DNA of 64,000 bases, from positions 1 through 64,000 of the forward strand of contig CACONV010000002.1 of NCBI GenBank assembly GCA_902628605.1, in the 5' to 3' direction. The first letter of the stretch is position 1, and every line of letters starts with the position of its first letter. The notes below the pieces were generated by a model that saw only the letters and a list, made by a program, of their open reading frames with translations, was not told where the DNA came from and did no database searches. The position numbers and the translations under genes were made by a program. The stretch is from an uncultured Bacteroidota bacterium. GTDB taxonomy: Bacteria; Bacteroidota; Bacteroidia; Flavobacteriales; Flavobacteriaceae. This document shows positions 18,418 to 28,532 of the stretch, in pieces.

Positions 18418-20780
18418 AAAATACTAAGTTAAATTTCTTGTTAATTCTTATCTGTTTCTTATTTAAATTTTCGTTTTCTCAAGATCTTGGAATTTTAACT
18501 GGTAGAGTGGTTGACAGTAAAACTCTTTTTCCGCTTCAGGGGGCAACAATATTAATTGAAGGTGAGTCATTAGGAACTATTTCAGATGAAAATGGATATT
18601 TCAAACTTGAAAAAATTCCGTTTGATAGCTATAACATCCTAGCTAGTTACTTGGGTTATCAGACAGAAGTAATATTTAATGTTATTATAAAATCTGCTGG
18701 TTCGCCAGATTTACTATTTAAGCTAGAAGAGTTATCTGACCAGTTAGATGAGGTAGTTTTATTTAAAAGTCCATTTAAAAAGAAAAATGAAACACCTCTA
18801 TCTATACAATCTCTGTCTGCTGTTGAAATAGAGACCTATCCTGGAGGAAACAATGACATAACAAAAGTTGCACAAAGTTTACCGGGAATTTCTCCATCGA
18901 TTGGTGGTTTTAGAAATGATTTTATTATCAGGGGTGGCGCTCCAAACGAAACCGTATACTATTTAGACGGAATGGAGATTCCTAATATAAACCATTTTAG
19001 CACACAGGGAAGTGCCGGTGGCCCAGTTGGAATGTTAAATGTTGACTTTATAAGAGAAGTAACTCTATCTACATCATCTTTTGGAGCAGAATTTGATAAC
19101 CCGTTATCAGGTGTTTTGTTATTTGAACAAAGAGACGGTAATAGAGAAAATTTTAGTGGTAAATTTAGGATTGGGGCTAGTGAGGCTGGAATAACAATAA
19201 ACACACCTATTTTTAAAGGTAAAGAAAAGATTTCAAAAACGTCTTTGATGTTTTCATTAAGAAGAAGTTATCTACAGTATGTTTTTGAACTTGTAGGATT
19301 ACCTATTAGACCCGACTATATTGACTACCAATTTAAAATTGATCATAGAATTGACAATCTAAATAGCATTAGCATCATGGGTATAGGCTCAATTGACGAC
19401 TTTTCAGTAGTTGCTCCCGAAGATTTTGATGCTGAGCAGACTGCTGTTATAGAGCAGGTTCCAATAATTAAGCAAAGAACAAATACTTTTGGAATTTCTT
19501 GGATTAAAAAATTTGCAAATGGAAATGGGAGAATTATGACCACTCTAAGTTCAAATGAACTCAAAAATAATTTTAGCAGATTTCAGAATAATGAAAACGA
19601 ATCTGGATTAATTTATCAAAATGATGCTGTTGAAAAAGAAACAAAAATAAGATCTCATATTACAAAATTTATAGGTAATTGGAAATTAGGGTATGGACTT
19701 AATTTTCAACTATCAAAATATAGAAATACTACGCTGGGTATTCAGGAACAATTTGATTATGAGTCCAAAATTGATTTCGTTAAATATGGATTTTTTGGAA
19801 AAATTAGCAGATCTTTTTTAAATGATAACTTAAATTTATTTTTTGGAATTAGAACAGATAAAGACAGTTTTCTTTACGAAAGTAATTTGATAGATAATCT
19901 TTCACCTAGAATGGGGTTTAGCTATTCAATTACAAAAAATGATACCTGGAAATTAAATGGATCAATTGGTTGGTATAGTAAATTACCACCATATACAATG
20001 ATTGGATTTAAAGATATTAATAGTGTTTTTATTAATAGAGACGTAAATTACATCAGAAGTAAACATACTGTAGTGGGAATTGAATTTAATCGAACTGCGA
20101 AATCAAGGATTACTCTAGAAGGTTTTTTGAAAGAATATAGCAATTATCCTATTTCGATAATAGATCAAATTTCACTTGCCAATAAAGGAGGAGGTTTTGA
20201 AGTATATGGTAACGAACCAGTTATTTCAAAGGGGATTGGTAATTCTTATGGGATCGAGTTCCTTTTTCAACAAAAACTCAATAAAAACTTTTACGGAATA
20301 TTTGCGTATACATATTTTTTCAGTGAATTCAGTGATTTAAATAATGATATGATTCCATCGGTTTGGGATAGCCGAAATCTCTCATCATTTACTGGGGGTT
20401 ATAAGTTAAACAAAAATTGGGAGGTATCTATGAGATACAGATATTCTGGGAGAACACCATATGCACCGGTTAATCAAATTCAAAGTAGACTTTCTTATCC
20501 AAGAATTATATTGGATTATTCTCAAATTGGACAAGTAAATTTGGATGTTTTCAGCCAAGCTGATGTTAGAATTGATAAAAAATGGAATTTTAAAAAAACA
20601 TCTCTGAATGTTTATTTTGAGATTCAAAATGTTCTTGCACAAAAAATACCTAGACCTCCAGAATACGGTCTTGAGAGACAACCAGATGGAATTTTAATTG
20701 AGCCAATAAATCTTAAAAAAATTGATACGGATAGATCGGACACTCCATTTCCAACAATTGGATTGATTTTAGATTTTTAA
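18414..20780 (+). CDS. TonB-dependent outer-membrane receptor
   Basis: Outer-membrane transporter energised by TonB. Signal peptide (MKNTKLNFLLILICFLFKFSFSQ), then a carboxypeptidase-regulatory-like beta domain (GILTGRVVDSKTLFPLQGATILIEGESLGTISDENGYFKL, about 25-105), a plug domain (QSLPGISPSIGGFRNDFIIRGGAPNETVYYLDGMEIPNINHF, about 130-240), and a beta-barrel ending in aromatic Phe (IGLILDF). At 788 residues it is a stand-alone receptor, shorter than SusC and with no SusD partner. The start is TTG at 18414, overlapping the previous stop; this TTG gives the complete signal peptide. The ligand is unknown. It converges with rimM, whose stop overlaps by four bases. Confidence 0.92.
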   Translation: MKNTKLNFLLILICFLFKFSFSQDLGILTGRVVDSKTLFPLQGATILIEGESLGTISDENGYFKLEKIPFDSYNILASYLGYQTEVIFNVIIKSAGSPDLLFKLEELSDQLDEVVLFKSPFKKKNETPLSIQSLSAVEIETYPGGNNDITKVAQSLPGISPSIGGFRNDFIIRGGAPNETVYYLDGMEIPNINHFSTQGSAGGPVGMLNVDFIREVTLSTSSFGAEFDNPLSGVLLFEQRDGNRENFSGKFRIGASEAGITINTPIFKGKEKISKTSLMFSLRRSYLQYVFELVGLPIRPDYIDYQFKIDHRIDNLNSISIMGIGSIDDFSVVAPEDFDAEQTAVIEQVPIIKQRTNTFGISWIKKFANGNGRIMTTLSSNELKNNFSRFQNNENESGLIYQNDAVEKETKIRSHITKFIGNWKLGYGLNFQLSKYRNTTLGIQEQFDYESKIDFVKYGFFGKISRSFLNDNLNLFFGIRTDKDSFLYESNLIDNLSPRMGFSYSITKNDTWKLNGSIGWYSKLPPYTMIGFKDINSVFINRDVNYIRSKHTVVGIEFNRTAKSRITLEGFLKEYSNYPISIIDQISLANKGGGFEVYGNEPVISKGIGNSYGIEFLFQQKLNKNFYGIFAYTYFFSEFSDLNNDMIPSVWDSRNLSSFTGGYKLNKNWEVSMRYRYSGRTPYAPVNQIQSRLSYPRIILDYSQIGQVNLDVFSQADVRIDKKWNFKKTSLNVYFEIQNVLAQKIPRPPEYGLERQPDGILIEPINLKKIDTDRSDTPFPTIGLILDF

Positions 20781-21310
20781 AAAAGACTCAAAAAATTCTT
20801 TGGTAATTCTACTTGCATTTGTTTTTTTTTATGGCATACACTCAGGATTATGTCTTGATGTATTGGTATAAATATTTCTTTTGAATTAGTATTGACAACC
20901 ATAAGTGATTGAAAGGGCTTCTCTATAATTTCTACAATAATTCCAATTTTTTTATTGTTTTTGTCAATTACCATAAAGTCTTTGACCTGAAAACCGTAAA
21001 AATCAACTCCTTTTCTTTCTGGCAAGAATTTTTTTGGAAGAAAACATTTTTTAGAAGTTAGTTGCTGAGCTTTCGACTCACAGTCTATTTCTTCAATAAG
21101 TAATGTTAAATTGGTTTTTTTTTTATGTTTGATTTTTTTTAGTTTGTAAGGAACTAAAATTTTATCCTCTTCTATAAAAATTGTTTCAATTGATTTAAAA
21201 TCAACCCTATAATTATTTATTAATTTAATTTTTATCTCACCTTTAAAATTGGACTTAGAATGAGTAAATGCGAACAAAAAAAATTCTTTTTTATTTGTTG
21301 AAATATCCAT
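20777..21310 (-). CDS. rimM: 16S rRNA processing protein RimM
   Basis: Ribosome maturation factor that binds ribosomal protein S19 and helps fold the 30S head. The protein has the N-terminal RimM barrel (EFFLFAFTHSKSNFKGEIKIKLI) and the C-terminal PRC-barrel (VDFYGFQVKDFMVIDKNNKKIGIIVEIIEKPFQSLMVVN...IFIPIHQDIIL). At 177 residues it is of normal length. It lies 73 bases downstream of rpsP on the same strand, which is the conserved rpsP-rimM arrangement. trmD and rplS, which often follow, are not here. Confidence 0.93.
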   Translation of the reverse strand: MDISTNKKEFFLFAFTHSKSNFKGEIKIKLINNYRVDFKSIETIFIEEDKILVPYKLKKIKHKKKTNLTLLIEEIDCESKAQQLTSKKCFLPKKFLPERKGVDFYGFQVKDFMVIDKNNKKIGIIVEIIEKPFQSLMVVNTNSKEIFIPIHQDIILSVCHKKKQMQVELPKNFLSLF

Positions 21311-21383
21311 AATTAATTGCTAAGATGAAACTTTTAATTGGGAGGGAGGAACCAAAATATTAAATTAAAGTCAAATTATTTAA

Positions 21384-22073
21384 TTATTCTTGTTTTGTAG
21401 TGTCGTCTTTAGAAATGTTGTCCTTTTCTTCTGAAGTTTCCTCTGCTATAGCTTCTTCTTTTGCGGCAGACTCCTCAGCTGGTGCTTCCTCTTCTGGAGC
21501 CTCTTGTTTTGCGGCAGACTCCTCAGCTGGTGCTTCCTCTTCTGGAGCCTCTTGTTTTGCGGCAGACTCCTCAGCTGGTACTTCCTCTGTTGGAGCCTCT
21601 TCTTTTGCGGCAGCAGCTTTGGCCGCGTTCTCCCTATCTAAGGCTCTTTTTTCGTTTGATTCTTTTTCAAGTTTTAACTTTTCGGCTTTAAATTTGTCAA
21701 TCTCTTTTGAAATTTTATCTTGCTTGGCACTTATTTTAGATTCCTTTTCTGTAAGCCATGCTTGAAATTGTTCGTCTGCTTTTTCTTGTTTAAGTGCTCC
21801 TTTTAAAACACCTTTGTTAAGATGGTGCTTGAGCATAACTCCTCTGTAAGATAAAAGTGTTCGAGCTGTATTTGTAGGGATTGCACCGTTCTGTAACCAT
21901 TTTAATGCATCCTCAACATTAACATCAACCCTAGCAGGATTTGTGTTTGGATCATAAACACCTAATTTTTGCAAATATTTGCCATCTCTTTTAGCTCGGG
22001 AATCAGCTGCAACAATCCAATAAAAAGGTTTACCTTTTTTTCCGTGTCTTTGAAGTCTAATTTTTACTGCCAT
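21384..22073 (-). CDS. rpsP: 30S ribosomal protein bS16 with long acidic repeat tail
   Basis: Ribosomal protein S16. The first about 80 residues are the standard core ([24 protein letters not shown]...KLGVYDPN...[13 protein letters not shown]). The remaining about 150 residues form an extension: first a Lys/Glu-rich helix ([22 protein letters not shown]), then a low-complexity Ala/Glu/Pro tail made of a 16-residue unit ([16 protein letters not shown]) in near-perfect tandem. The 229-residue total is long even for Flavobacteriia, where extended S16 proteins are common. Two related genes share the operon: rimM follows. The tail is probably solvent-exposed and disordered; its role is unknown. 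Confidence 0.95.
   Translation of the reverse strand: MAVKIRLQRHGKKGKPFYWIVAADSRAKRDGKYLQKLGVYDPNTNPARVDVNVEDALKWLQNGAIPTNTARTLLSYRGVMLKHHLNKGVLKGALKQEKADEQFQAWLTEKESKISAKQDKISKEIDKFKAEKLKLEKESNEKRALDRENAAKAAAAKEEAPTEEVPAEESAAKQEAPEEEAPAEESAAKQEAPEEEAPAEESAAKEEAIAEETSEEKDNISKDDTTKQE
21463..21606. repeat. 48-bp tandem repeat inside rpsP
   Basis: Three tandem copies with period 48 start at 21463, 21511 and 21559, each beginning GCGGCAGACTCCTCAGCT on the plus strand; a fourth partial copy begins at 21607. Copies one and two are identical over the unit and copy three has a few substitutions. The length is a multiple of three, so copy-number change would alter the S16 tail without breaking the frame. 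Confidence 0.92.
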
Positions 22074-22122
22074 ATCATATTAATTTTGATTGTTCTCGAC
22101 AATCGATTATTAATTCAGGTCG

Positions 22123-22130
22123 CAAATGTA
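22123..22130 (-). promoter_or_regulatory. possible -7 element for rpsP-rimM
   Basis: CAAATGTA on the plus strand is TACATTTG on the minus strand, an exact match to the Bacteroidota -7 consensus TAnnTTTG, 50 bases before the rpsP start. I found no good TTTG at the expected -33 distance, so support is partial. Confidence 0.4.
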
Positions 22131-22198
22131 GTACTAATTTGGAATAAAATCTATTTGAAATGATTTTTTATTAAAACTAATTTGAATATAGCTGTGCA

Positions 22199-22229
22199 TT
22201 TGTAAACAAAATTTAAAACACTAATTTTG
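22199..22229 (+). promoter_or_regulatory. Bacteroidota-type housekeeping promoter of tig
   Basis: TTTG at 22199-22202, a 19-base spacer, then TAATTTTG at 22222-22229, an exact match to TTTG-N19-TAnnTTTG. It lies 18 bases before the ATG of trigger factor, so the leader would be very short. It would also drive clpP and clpX if these are co-transcribed. Confidence 0.72.
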
Positions 22230-22247
22230 CGGCCTAACTCATTAAGA

Positions 22248-23576
22248 ATGAAAATAGATCTTAAAAAAATAGATAAATTAAATTCAACCATTTCAATTTC
22301 AATTGAAAAAAAGGATTATGAGAATAAGGTTGATAGTGTTATTAAGGATTATAAGTCAAAAATTAATCTTCCTGGTTTTAGAAAAGGTCATGTACCATTG
22401 TCCTTGATAAAAAAAAAATATGAAAAAGCAATTATTGTTGAAGAGACTAATAAAATTTTAAGTGAGTCTCTTAATCAATATATAATTGAAAATAATCTGA
22501 AAATTTTGGGAAATCCAGTTCCAATATTAGATGAAAAATTTGATTGGAATACAGATGTTTTTAATTTCAAATTTGAAATTGGTTTAAGTCCAAAAATAAA
22601 AGTCGATTTAAATTTTAAAAAATCTCCGATTTATCACAAAATAAATATTGAAAACAAGATTATTAAAGAGAAAATCGATTATCTCCAGCAACAATATGGG
22701 GAATTAAAAGACGAAAAAAAAATATCGGATGCTTCTGAGTTAATGTTTGAATTTTCCTCCAAAGAAGAAAATATCGATAAAAGATTGACCTTAAAACTTA
22801 ATCAGTTAAAAACTAAAAAGAATATTGATCTAGTTCGAAAATTGAATATAAACGATACTTTTATGTTTGAATTGAAGGATTTTTTTAAGGATCAGACGCA
22901 GTCAACAAGTCTTTCAAACAAAACAATTGAAGAAATAAAAAATTCAAACATTAATGTTGAAGCAAAATTATTATCCATACAAAAAAGAGTTAACGCCAGT
23001 TTAGAAGAATCTTTTTTTAAAAAGATCTATCCAAATAAATCAATTAAAACTTTAACTCAATTTAAAGAGGAAATTAAAAACTCCGTCCAATCTCAATACG
23101 ATCAACAATCTGATCAAAAATTTTTAAATGATGTTACAAAGAAATTAATTGGAGAGATAAAATTTGGTCTTCCTAGAAAATTTTTAATTAAGTGGTTACT
23201 AAAAAGGAATGAAAAGGAAATCACTCTTGAAAATGCAACGGAAGAATTTGAAAATTCTGAAAAGGGTTTGAGATATCAGCTAATTGAAGAGGAAATTATA
23301 AATCAAAATAATTTGAAAGTTGAGGAGAAAGAGATTAAAGATTTTGCTAAAAAGATTTTTTTAAGTCAATTTGGGCAAATAGGTAAAACAGATGGTAATC
23401 AAGAAATTGAACAAATGGTTGAGAGAATATTAAGAAATGAAGAGGAAAGAAAAAGAATTATCGAACAAGTCAAAACAGAGAAGCTACTTGCGTTCTTCAA
23501 AAAAAATATAAAATTTAAAACCAAAAAACTAACCTACGACTCTTTTATTAAAATCGCTTATCCAACTACACAATAA
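22248..23576 (+). CDS. tig: trigger factor
   Basis: Ribosome-associated chaperone that meets nascent chains at the exit tunnel. The N-terminal ribosome-binding domain contains KINLPGFRKGHVPLSLIKKKYEK, matching the GFRxGxxP signature. The peptidyl-prolyl isomerase region is reduced and divergent, and the long C-terminal arm domain is helical and Lys/Glu-rich. I use ATG 22248 (442 residues). An upstream TTG at 22227 would add seven residues but overlaps the -7 element of the promoter, so it cannot be the start. The gene is followed by clpP and clpX, a common order in bacteria. Confidence 0.93.
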   Translation: MKIDLKKIDKLNSTISISIEKKDYENKVDSVIKDYKSKINLPGFRKGHVPLSLIKKKYEKAIIVEETNKILSESLNQYIIENNLKILGNPVPILDEKFDWNTDVFNFKFEIGLSPKIKVDLNFKKSPIYHKINIENKIIKEKIDYLQQQYGELKDEKKISDASELMFEFSSKEENIDKRLTLKLNQLKTKKNIDLVRKLNINDTFMFELKDFFKDQTQSTSLSNKTIEEIKNSNINVEAKLLSIQKRVNASLEESFFKKIYPNKSIKTLTQFKEEIKNSVQSQYDQQSDQKFLNDVTKKLIGEIKFGLPRKFLIKWLLKRNEKEITLENATEEFENSEKGLRYQLIEEEIINQNNLKVEEKEIKDFAKKIFLSQFGQIGKTDGNQEIEQMVERILRNEEERKRIIEQVKTEKLLAFFKKNIKFKTKKLTYDSFIKIAYPTTQ

Positions 23577-23607
23577 AAATGTTTAATTTTAGTTAATAAT
23601 ATCAATT

Positions 23608-24264
23608 ATGAATTATAAAAAAGAATTTAAAAAATTTGCTACAAAGAAGCATGGTATTAACTCTATGTATTACGATCAAATAGTTAGTAGTATGACCCCA
23701 TATATTATTGAAGAAAGACAGCTTAATGTTGCTCAAATGGATGTTTTTTCAAGATTAATGATGGATAGGGTCATGTTTTTAGGAACTGCAATTAATGACC
23801 AAGTAGCAAATATAATTCAGGCACAACTTTTATTTTTACAAAGCGTCGATTCGAAAAGAGATATTCAGCTTTACATTAATTCGCCAGGTGGAGGAGTTTA
23901 TGCAGGTTTAGGAATTTATGACACAATGCAATATATTTCCCCTGATGTAGCCACCATTTGTACAGGAATGGCCGCCTCCATGGGAGCTGTACTTTTATGT
24001 GCCGGTGCATCAGGAAAGAGGTCTGCCCTTCCTCATGCTCGTGTAATGATTCATCAACCTCTTGGGGGTGCACAAGGACAAGCTTCTGATATCGAAATAA
24101 CAGCTCGCGAGATCCTAAAGCTGAAAGATGAACTTTATCAAATTATTGCTAAACACAGCGGTCAAAAAATTGAAAAAGTTAACAAAGACAGTGATAGAGA
24201 TTACTGGATGAAAGCCCAAGAAGCCAAATCATATGGTATGGTTGATGAAGTGTTAAAAAAATAA
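23608..24264 (+). CDS. clpP: ATP-dependent Clp protease proteolytic subunit ClpP
   Basis: Serine peptidase that forms the tetradecameric proteolytic chamber used with ClpX. The catalytic triad is visible as Ser in [12 protein letters not shown], His in [13 protein letters not shown] and Asp in [27 protein letters not shown] forms the substrate-binding strand. The annotated start gives 218 residues with an N-terminal basic propeptide-like segment ([17 protein letters not shown]); processing probably occurs before the conserved body. It is four bases from clpX and in the tig-clpP-clpX cluster. Confidence 0.96.
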   Translation: MNYKKEFKKFATKKHGINSMYYDQIVSSMTPYIIEERQLNVAQMDVFSRLMMDRVMFLGTAINDQVANIIQAQLLFLQSVDSKRDIQLYINSPGGGVYAGLGIYDTMQYISPDVATICTGMAASMGAVLLCAGASGKRSALPHARVMIHQPLGGAQGQASDIEITAREILKLKDELYQIIAKHSGQKIEKVNKDSDRDYWMKAQEAKSYGMVDEVLKK

Positions 24265-24268
24265 TATT

Positions 24269-25492
24269 ATGGGTGAAGAACTTTCATGCTCTTTTTGCGG
24301 AAGAATGAAAACTCAAACTGAAGTTTTGATTGCAGGACTTGATGCACATATATGCGGTCAGTGTGTTGAGCAAGCGAATGGAATTATTATCAATGAAAGT
24401 AAAAATAATGAGACTACTAAGCCCTCATTCAATTTAGAATCGCCAGTAAAAATAAAATCATATTTGGATCAATACGTAATTGGACAAGACTATGCAAAAA
24501 AAGTTTTATCGGTAGCGGTTTATAACCATTACAAAAGAATTATTAATAAAGATATTAATGATTCTATTGAAATTCAGAAAAGTAACGTTTTAATTGTTGG
24601 GCAAACAGGAACGGGAAAAACTCTACTTGCACAAACAATCTCAAAGATGTTAAAGTTACCTCTTGCTATAGTAGATGCGACAATATTAACTGAAGCAGGT
24701 TATGTTGGAGAAGACGTGGAAAGTATTTTAACTAGACTTTTGCAAGCTGCAGATTACGATGTAGAGAGTGCTCAAAAGGGTATTGTTTTTATTGATGAAA
24801 TTGATAAGATTGCAAGAAAAAGAGACAATCCTTCTATCACTAGAGATGTATCTGGAGAAGGAGTTCAACAAGCCCTTTTAAAATTATTAGAAGGAACTTT
24901 AGTAAATGTTCCTCCAAAGGGTGGTCGAAAACACCCTGATCAAAAATTCATAGAAGTTGACACCTCTAACATATTGTTTATTGCTGGTGGAGCATTTGAT
25001 GGGATTGAGAGAGAAATAAATAAGAGATTGAATTTGAAATCAATTGGATTTAAGTCTAAGAAAACAACTGATCAAATTGATTTTTCTAATTTACTTGAGC
25101 AAATTAATCCGAAGGATGTTCGTTCATTTGGATTAATTCCTGAAATTATTGGTCGTCTTCCAGTAATTACTCATATGAATCCTTTAGATAAAAAGACACT
25201 CAGATCTATCTTAACTGAACCTAAAAATGCAATAACAAAACAATACACAAAATTATTTGAAATTGATGGCATAAAATTAGAATTTACTCCAGGAGCATTA
25301 GATTATATTGTGGAAAATGCACTTTCCTTTAACTTGGGAGCTAGGGGGTTGAGATCTCTTTGCGAATTAATTTTAAACAATGCAATGTTTGAACTCCCAG
25401 GGTCGGTAACTAAGTATTTAAAGGTTACAAAATCTTATGCTCACTCTCAACTTAAAAAGACAACATTCCCTGATTTAAAAGCTGTTTCTTAA
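24269..25492 (+). CDS. clpX: ATP-dependent Clp protease ATP-binding subunit ClpX
   Basis: AAA+ unfoldase partner of ClpP. An N-terminal zinc-binding domain carries four cysteines (CSFCGRMK...HICGQC). The ATPase core has Walker [10 protein letters not shown] at about residue 112, Walker [11 protein letters not shown] at about 172, sensor and arginine finger motifs ([13 protein letters not shown]), and the C-terminal [10 protein letters not shown]. The ClpP-binding IGF-type loop reads LKSIGFKSK. At 407 residues it is normal length. Its 3' end overlaps the convergent GH3 gene by four bases. Confidence 0.97.
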   Translation: MGEELSCSFCGRMKTQTEVLIAGLDAHICGQCVEQANGIIINESKNNETTKPSFNLESPVKIKSYLDQYVIGQDYAKKVLSVAVYNHYKRIINKDINDSIEIQKSNVLIVGQTGTGKTLLAQTISKMLKLPLAIVDATILTEAGYVGEDVESILTRLLQAADYDVESAQKGIVFIDEIDKIARKRDNPSITRDVSGEGVQQALLKLLEGTLVNVPPKGGRKHPDQKFIEVDTSNILFIAGGAFDGIEREINKRLNLKSIGFKSKKTTDQIDFSNLLEQINPKDVRSFGLIPEIIGRLPVITHMNPLDKKTLRSILTEPKNAITKQYTKLFEIDGIKLEFTPGALDYIVENALSFNLGARGLRSLCELILNNAMFELPGSVTKYLKVTKSYAHSQLKKTTFPDLKAVS

Positions 25493-26997
25493 AAATCAAT
25501 GCTTAAAAGGTTTTCTATAAATTTTCTGTCATTTGATAGCCTTTGAATCTTATGCTGACCTCCTACCTTATTATAATTTCTAAGCCATTTATCAAACAAG
25601 CCCTTCTGGGCTACGCTGATTTTTGGGCTTGTCATTGTTATGTTTTTATGTCTTTTAGCATCATAATCTGAGTTCAACTCTCTTAATTTTTTATCTAGCA
25701 TTTTACCAAACGTAATTAAATTTGTTGGAGCATCTTTAAATTCAATCAACCACTGATGTGAACCTCTCGAATTGTTATTGCACATGTATATTGGAGCTAC
25801 AGTATAATCAACAATCTTGACTCCTGTTTGCAATGAAGCTTCTTCTATCGCTCTATCAGTATTTTCAATTACAACCTCTTCTCCAAATGCATTGATAAAA
25901 TGTTTGGTTCTCCCAGTAATTTGAATTCTAAAAGGATAAAGAGAAGTAAACCTAACAACGTCACCAATCCTATATCTCCACAATCCTCCGTTAGTGGTAA
26001 TAACCAATTCATATTCAACGAATAACTTTACATCTTGAAGCTCGATGATAGAGTCTTGATTTTCACCAACTGGAATAAACTCATAAAAAATGCCATAGTC
26101 TAACATAAGCAAAAGATCTTCTGAATCATTCTGATCTTGAATTGCAAAAAAACCCTCTGAAGCATTATATATCTCGTAGTAATGAATTGGATTAGAAGAA
26201 AATATCTGATTGTATTGATTTTTATACGGTCTAAAACTCACTCCTCCATGAAAATATACTTCTACATTTGGCCATATTTCAAATATGTCAGATTTATTCA
26301 TCTTTGCTAGTCCTTGATTAAGAAGCACTAGCATCCACGAAGGGACACCTACCAAACTTGTAACATTTTCCGAAAGACATTCATTGAGAATTGCTTTTAT
26401 TTTACTGTCCCAATCTGGCATTAAAGAAACCTTCATACTTGGAGTACTGTTAATTTCTGCCCATAATGGCATGTTATCAATTATTATAGAAGATAAATCA
26501 CCAAAATAATTTTGTTGGTTTTGATGCAACTCTTGGCTCCCTCCAAGCCTTAGACTTTTTCCTGTAAAAAGCTGAGTATTAGTGTTGTTATTTATATATA
26601 GAGAAAGCATGTCTTTCCCAGCCTTATAATGACAATTTTCAAGTGCTTCAGTACTTACAGGAATAAATTTACTTCTAGAATCTGTTGTTCCACTTGACTT
26701 TGCGTACCATTTAATTTTTGTTGGCCAAAATAAATTATCTTCTCCTTCTCTACTTTTATTGATATCCTTTGCTATTTCTTCGTAAGACCTAGTTGGAACT
26801 CTTTGTTTAAAGTCATTATAACTTTTAATTGAGCTGAAATCGTATTGATACCCAATTTTAGTTTTTCTTGCAAAACTTATCAAATCCATTAAAACCTCTT
26901 GTTGAACTTCAACAGGATATTTTAAAAACAATTCAATTTGATGAATTCTTTTTTTTAAAAACCAACTAGCAATTGAATTAAATAATGGAAAAGGCAT
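25489..26997 (-). CDS. GH3 auxin-responsive-promoter family acyl-adenylating enzyme
   Basis: Homologue of plant GH3 proteins, which are ANL-fold enzymes that adenylate a carboxylic acid and often conjugate it to an amino acid. Such genes are common in Bacteroidota, where the substrate is not known and is unlikely to be auxin. The ATP-binding motif is [19 protein letters not shown] at about residue 100, followed by [32 protein letters not shown] and the C-terminal [33 protein letters not shown]. The length of 502 residues is normal. It is monocistronic and convergent with clpX. Confidence 0.88.
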   Translation of the reverse strand: MPFPLFNSIASWFLKKRIHQIELFLKYPVEVQQEVLMDLISFARKTKIGYQYDFSSIKSYNDFKQRVPTRSYEEIAKDINKSREGEDNLFWPTKIKWYAKSSGTTDSRSKFIPVSTEALENCHYKAGKDMLSLYINNNTNTQLFTGKSLRLGGSQELHQNQQNYFGDLSSIIIDNMPLWAEINSTPSMKVSLMPDWDSKIKAILNECLSENVTSLVGVPSWMLVLLNQGLAKMNKSDIFEIWPNVEVYFHGGVSFRPYKNQYNQIFSSNPIHYYEIYNASEGFFAIQDQNDSEDLLLMLDYGIFYEFIPVGENQDSIIELQDVKLFVEYELVITTNGGLWRYRIGDVVRFTSLYPFRIQITGRTKHFINAFGEEVVIENTDRAIEEASLQTGVKIVDYTVAPIYMCNNNSRGSHQWLIEFKDAPTNLITFGKMLDKKLRELNSDYDAKRHKNITMTSPKISVAQKGLFDKWLRNYNKVGGQHKIQRLSNDRKFIENLLSIDF

Positions 26998-27036
26998 ATT
27001 TATTATATATTTAGGTAAAAATAAAATAAGTTATTT

Positions 27037-27831
27037 ATGTTTTCTGGAGTTTTAAAGAAAATGTATACTGAAATTGACGAGGAGGTAAAATATTATTTGG
27101 ACTTTGAAGACCATATAATCAACTTCAATCAATGCATTGATAAAAAAATAAGTTTAAAATTTGATGGATATGAATGTCTTTCATGTCATAAAGAAATTGA
27201 AGTTTTTAGACAAGGTTTTTGTAAAAACTGTTTTTTTAAGTCACCCCTTGCAGGCGAATGGATAATGAGACCTGAATTGAGCAAAGCGCACTTGGACATT
27301 GAAGATAGAAATTTGGATTATGAGAGAAAAATTCAACTACAACCCCACATTGTTTATTTTGCAATATCTAGTCACATAAAAGTAGGTGTTACAAGAAAGT
27401 CTCAGTTAATTACTAGGTGGATTGATCAGGGAGCCGATAGAGGTTTAGCATTATTTGAATTTCCAAACAGATATCTTGCAGGCACTTGTGAGGTTTTACT
27501 TAAAAAGAATTTTTCGGATAAAACCAATTGGAGAAAAATGCTTTTATCTGTATCTGACCAAAGTCTTAATTTTAAAGAAGCTGAAAATTTCGTCGATAAC
27601 AATATTGAAGACAATCTTAAAGTCTATCAACTTCAACCAAGGGTTTATAAAGAAATTAATTTTCCCGTTATTAAATATCCAGATAAAGTTAACAGCTTGA
27701 ACCTAAAAAAAGACAAGCTTTATTCGGGAAAATTAAAAGGTATAAAAGGTCAATACTTAATTTTTGAAGATTCAACAGTATTTAATATAAGAAGTAATGA
27801 AGGTTTGAGAGTTGAAATTAATATAGAATAA
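27037..27831 (+). CDS. DUF2797 protein
   Basis: Conserved cytoplasmic protein of the DUF2797 family, whose function is unknown. It starts with a zinc-ribbon-like pair of CxxC motifs (CLSCHKEIEVFRQGFCKNCFF, about 46-68), then IMRPELSKAHLDIEDRNLDYE and the family signature IVYFAISSHIKVGVTRKSQLITRWIDQGAD. That last stretch resembles the GIY-YIG nuclease core (VYFA then KVGVT), so a nucleic-acid role is possible but unproven. The C-terminal part would close a beta-barrel-like segment (LKGIKGQYLIFED). The length of 264 residues is normal for the family. It is convergent with rluF, with one base between the stops. Confidence 0.85.
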   Translation: MFSGVLKKMYTEIDEEVKYYLDFEDHIINFNQCIDKKISLKFDGYECLSCHKEIEVFRQGFCKNCFFKSPLAGEWIMRPELSKAHLDIEDRNLDYERKIQLQPHIVYFAISSHIKVGVTRKSQLITRWIDQGADRGLALFEFPNRYLAGTCEVLLKKNFSDKTNWRKMLLSVSDQSLNFKEAENFVDNNIEDNLKVYQLQPRVYKEINFPVIKYPDKVNSLNLKKDKLYSGKLKGIKGQYLIFEDSTVFNIRSNEGLRVEINIE

Positions 27832-27832
27832 T

Positions 27833-28516
27833 TTAATTATTTATTGAATTTAATTCATGGCTTGATAAATGTCTCCATTTCCCAATTTCAACATCTAGTT
27901 TAATATTCATAATTCTAATTCTTTTAAGACTAATGACTTTATATCCTAAAAATTCACACATTCTCCTAATCTGCCTGTTTAGACCTTGGGTTAAAATTAT
28001 CTTAAAAATGGTAGAAGAAACTTTGACTAACTTACAATTCTTAGTTACTGTGTTCAAGACTGGGATTCCATTGCTCATCTGTCTAATAAAATCTGGGGTG
28101 ATATTTTTATTAACCTCGACTAAATATTCTTTTTCTTTATTATTTCTAGAGCGCAAAATTTTATTAACTAGTGAACCTTCATTTGTCAATAGAATTAGAC
28201 CTTCAGAAAGTTTATCAAGTCTACCAATTGGAAAAATCCTTTCTGGGAAATTAATATAATCTATAATATTATTTTTTTCTATCAAGCTGTTTGTTGTACA
28301 CACTATACCTCTCGGCTTATAAAATGCAATTAGAATTGTCTTTTTTTTTTGAGGTTTAATTAATTTATTATCAATGGTTATTTTGTCTCCTTCTTTAATT
28401 TTAGTTCCTAAAATAGCTATTTCGTCGTTGACTTTTACTCTCTTGGAATCAATAAGTTTATCCGCTTCTCTTCTAGAACAAATCCCGATTTGACTTAAAT
28501 ATTTATTAATTCTCAT
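27833..28516 (-). CDS. rluF: 23S rRNA pseudouridine synthase, RluF-type
   Basis: Pseudouridine synthase of the RsuA/RluB/E/F family, closest by pattern to RluF, which modifies U2604 of 23S rRNA (E. coli numbering). An S4 RNA-binding domain (MRINKYLSQIGICSRREADKLI, 1-60) is followed by the catalytic domain with PIGRLDKLSEGLILLTNEG (catalytic Asp), NKEKEYLVEVNK, GLNRQIRRMCEFLGYKVISLKRIRIMN. The text KYLSQIGICSRREAD and MSNGIPVLNTVTKNCK are RluF-like. At 227 residues it is slightly shorter than the E. coli protein, which has a longer tail. Confidence 0.88.
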   Translation of the reverse strand: MRINKYLSQIGICSRREADKLIDSKRVKVNDEIAILGTKIKEGDKITIDNKLIKPQKKKTILIAFYKPRGIVCTTNSLIEKNNIIDYINFPERIFPIGRLDKLSEGLILLTNEGSLVNKILRSRNNKEKEYLVEVNKNITPDFIRQMSNGIPVLNTVTKNCKLVKVSSTIFKIILTQGLNRQIRRMCEFLGYKVISLKRIRIMNIKLDVEIGKWRHLSSHELNSINN

Positions 28517-28532
28517 AAAAATATATACTTTT

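Noticed and set aside
21400..21765. Plus-strand open frames opposite rpsP, rich in Ser and Ala
   Set aside because: They are mirror images of the repeat-coding tail of rpsP. The rpsP frame carries the conserved S16 core and is clearly the real one.
22227..22247. TTG start for trigger factor, adding MRPNSLR
   Set aside because: This TTG is part of the -7 element TAATTTTG, so it would be upstream of, or at, the transcription start. ATG 22248 is preferred.
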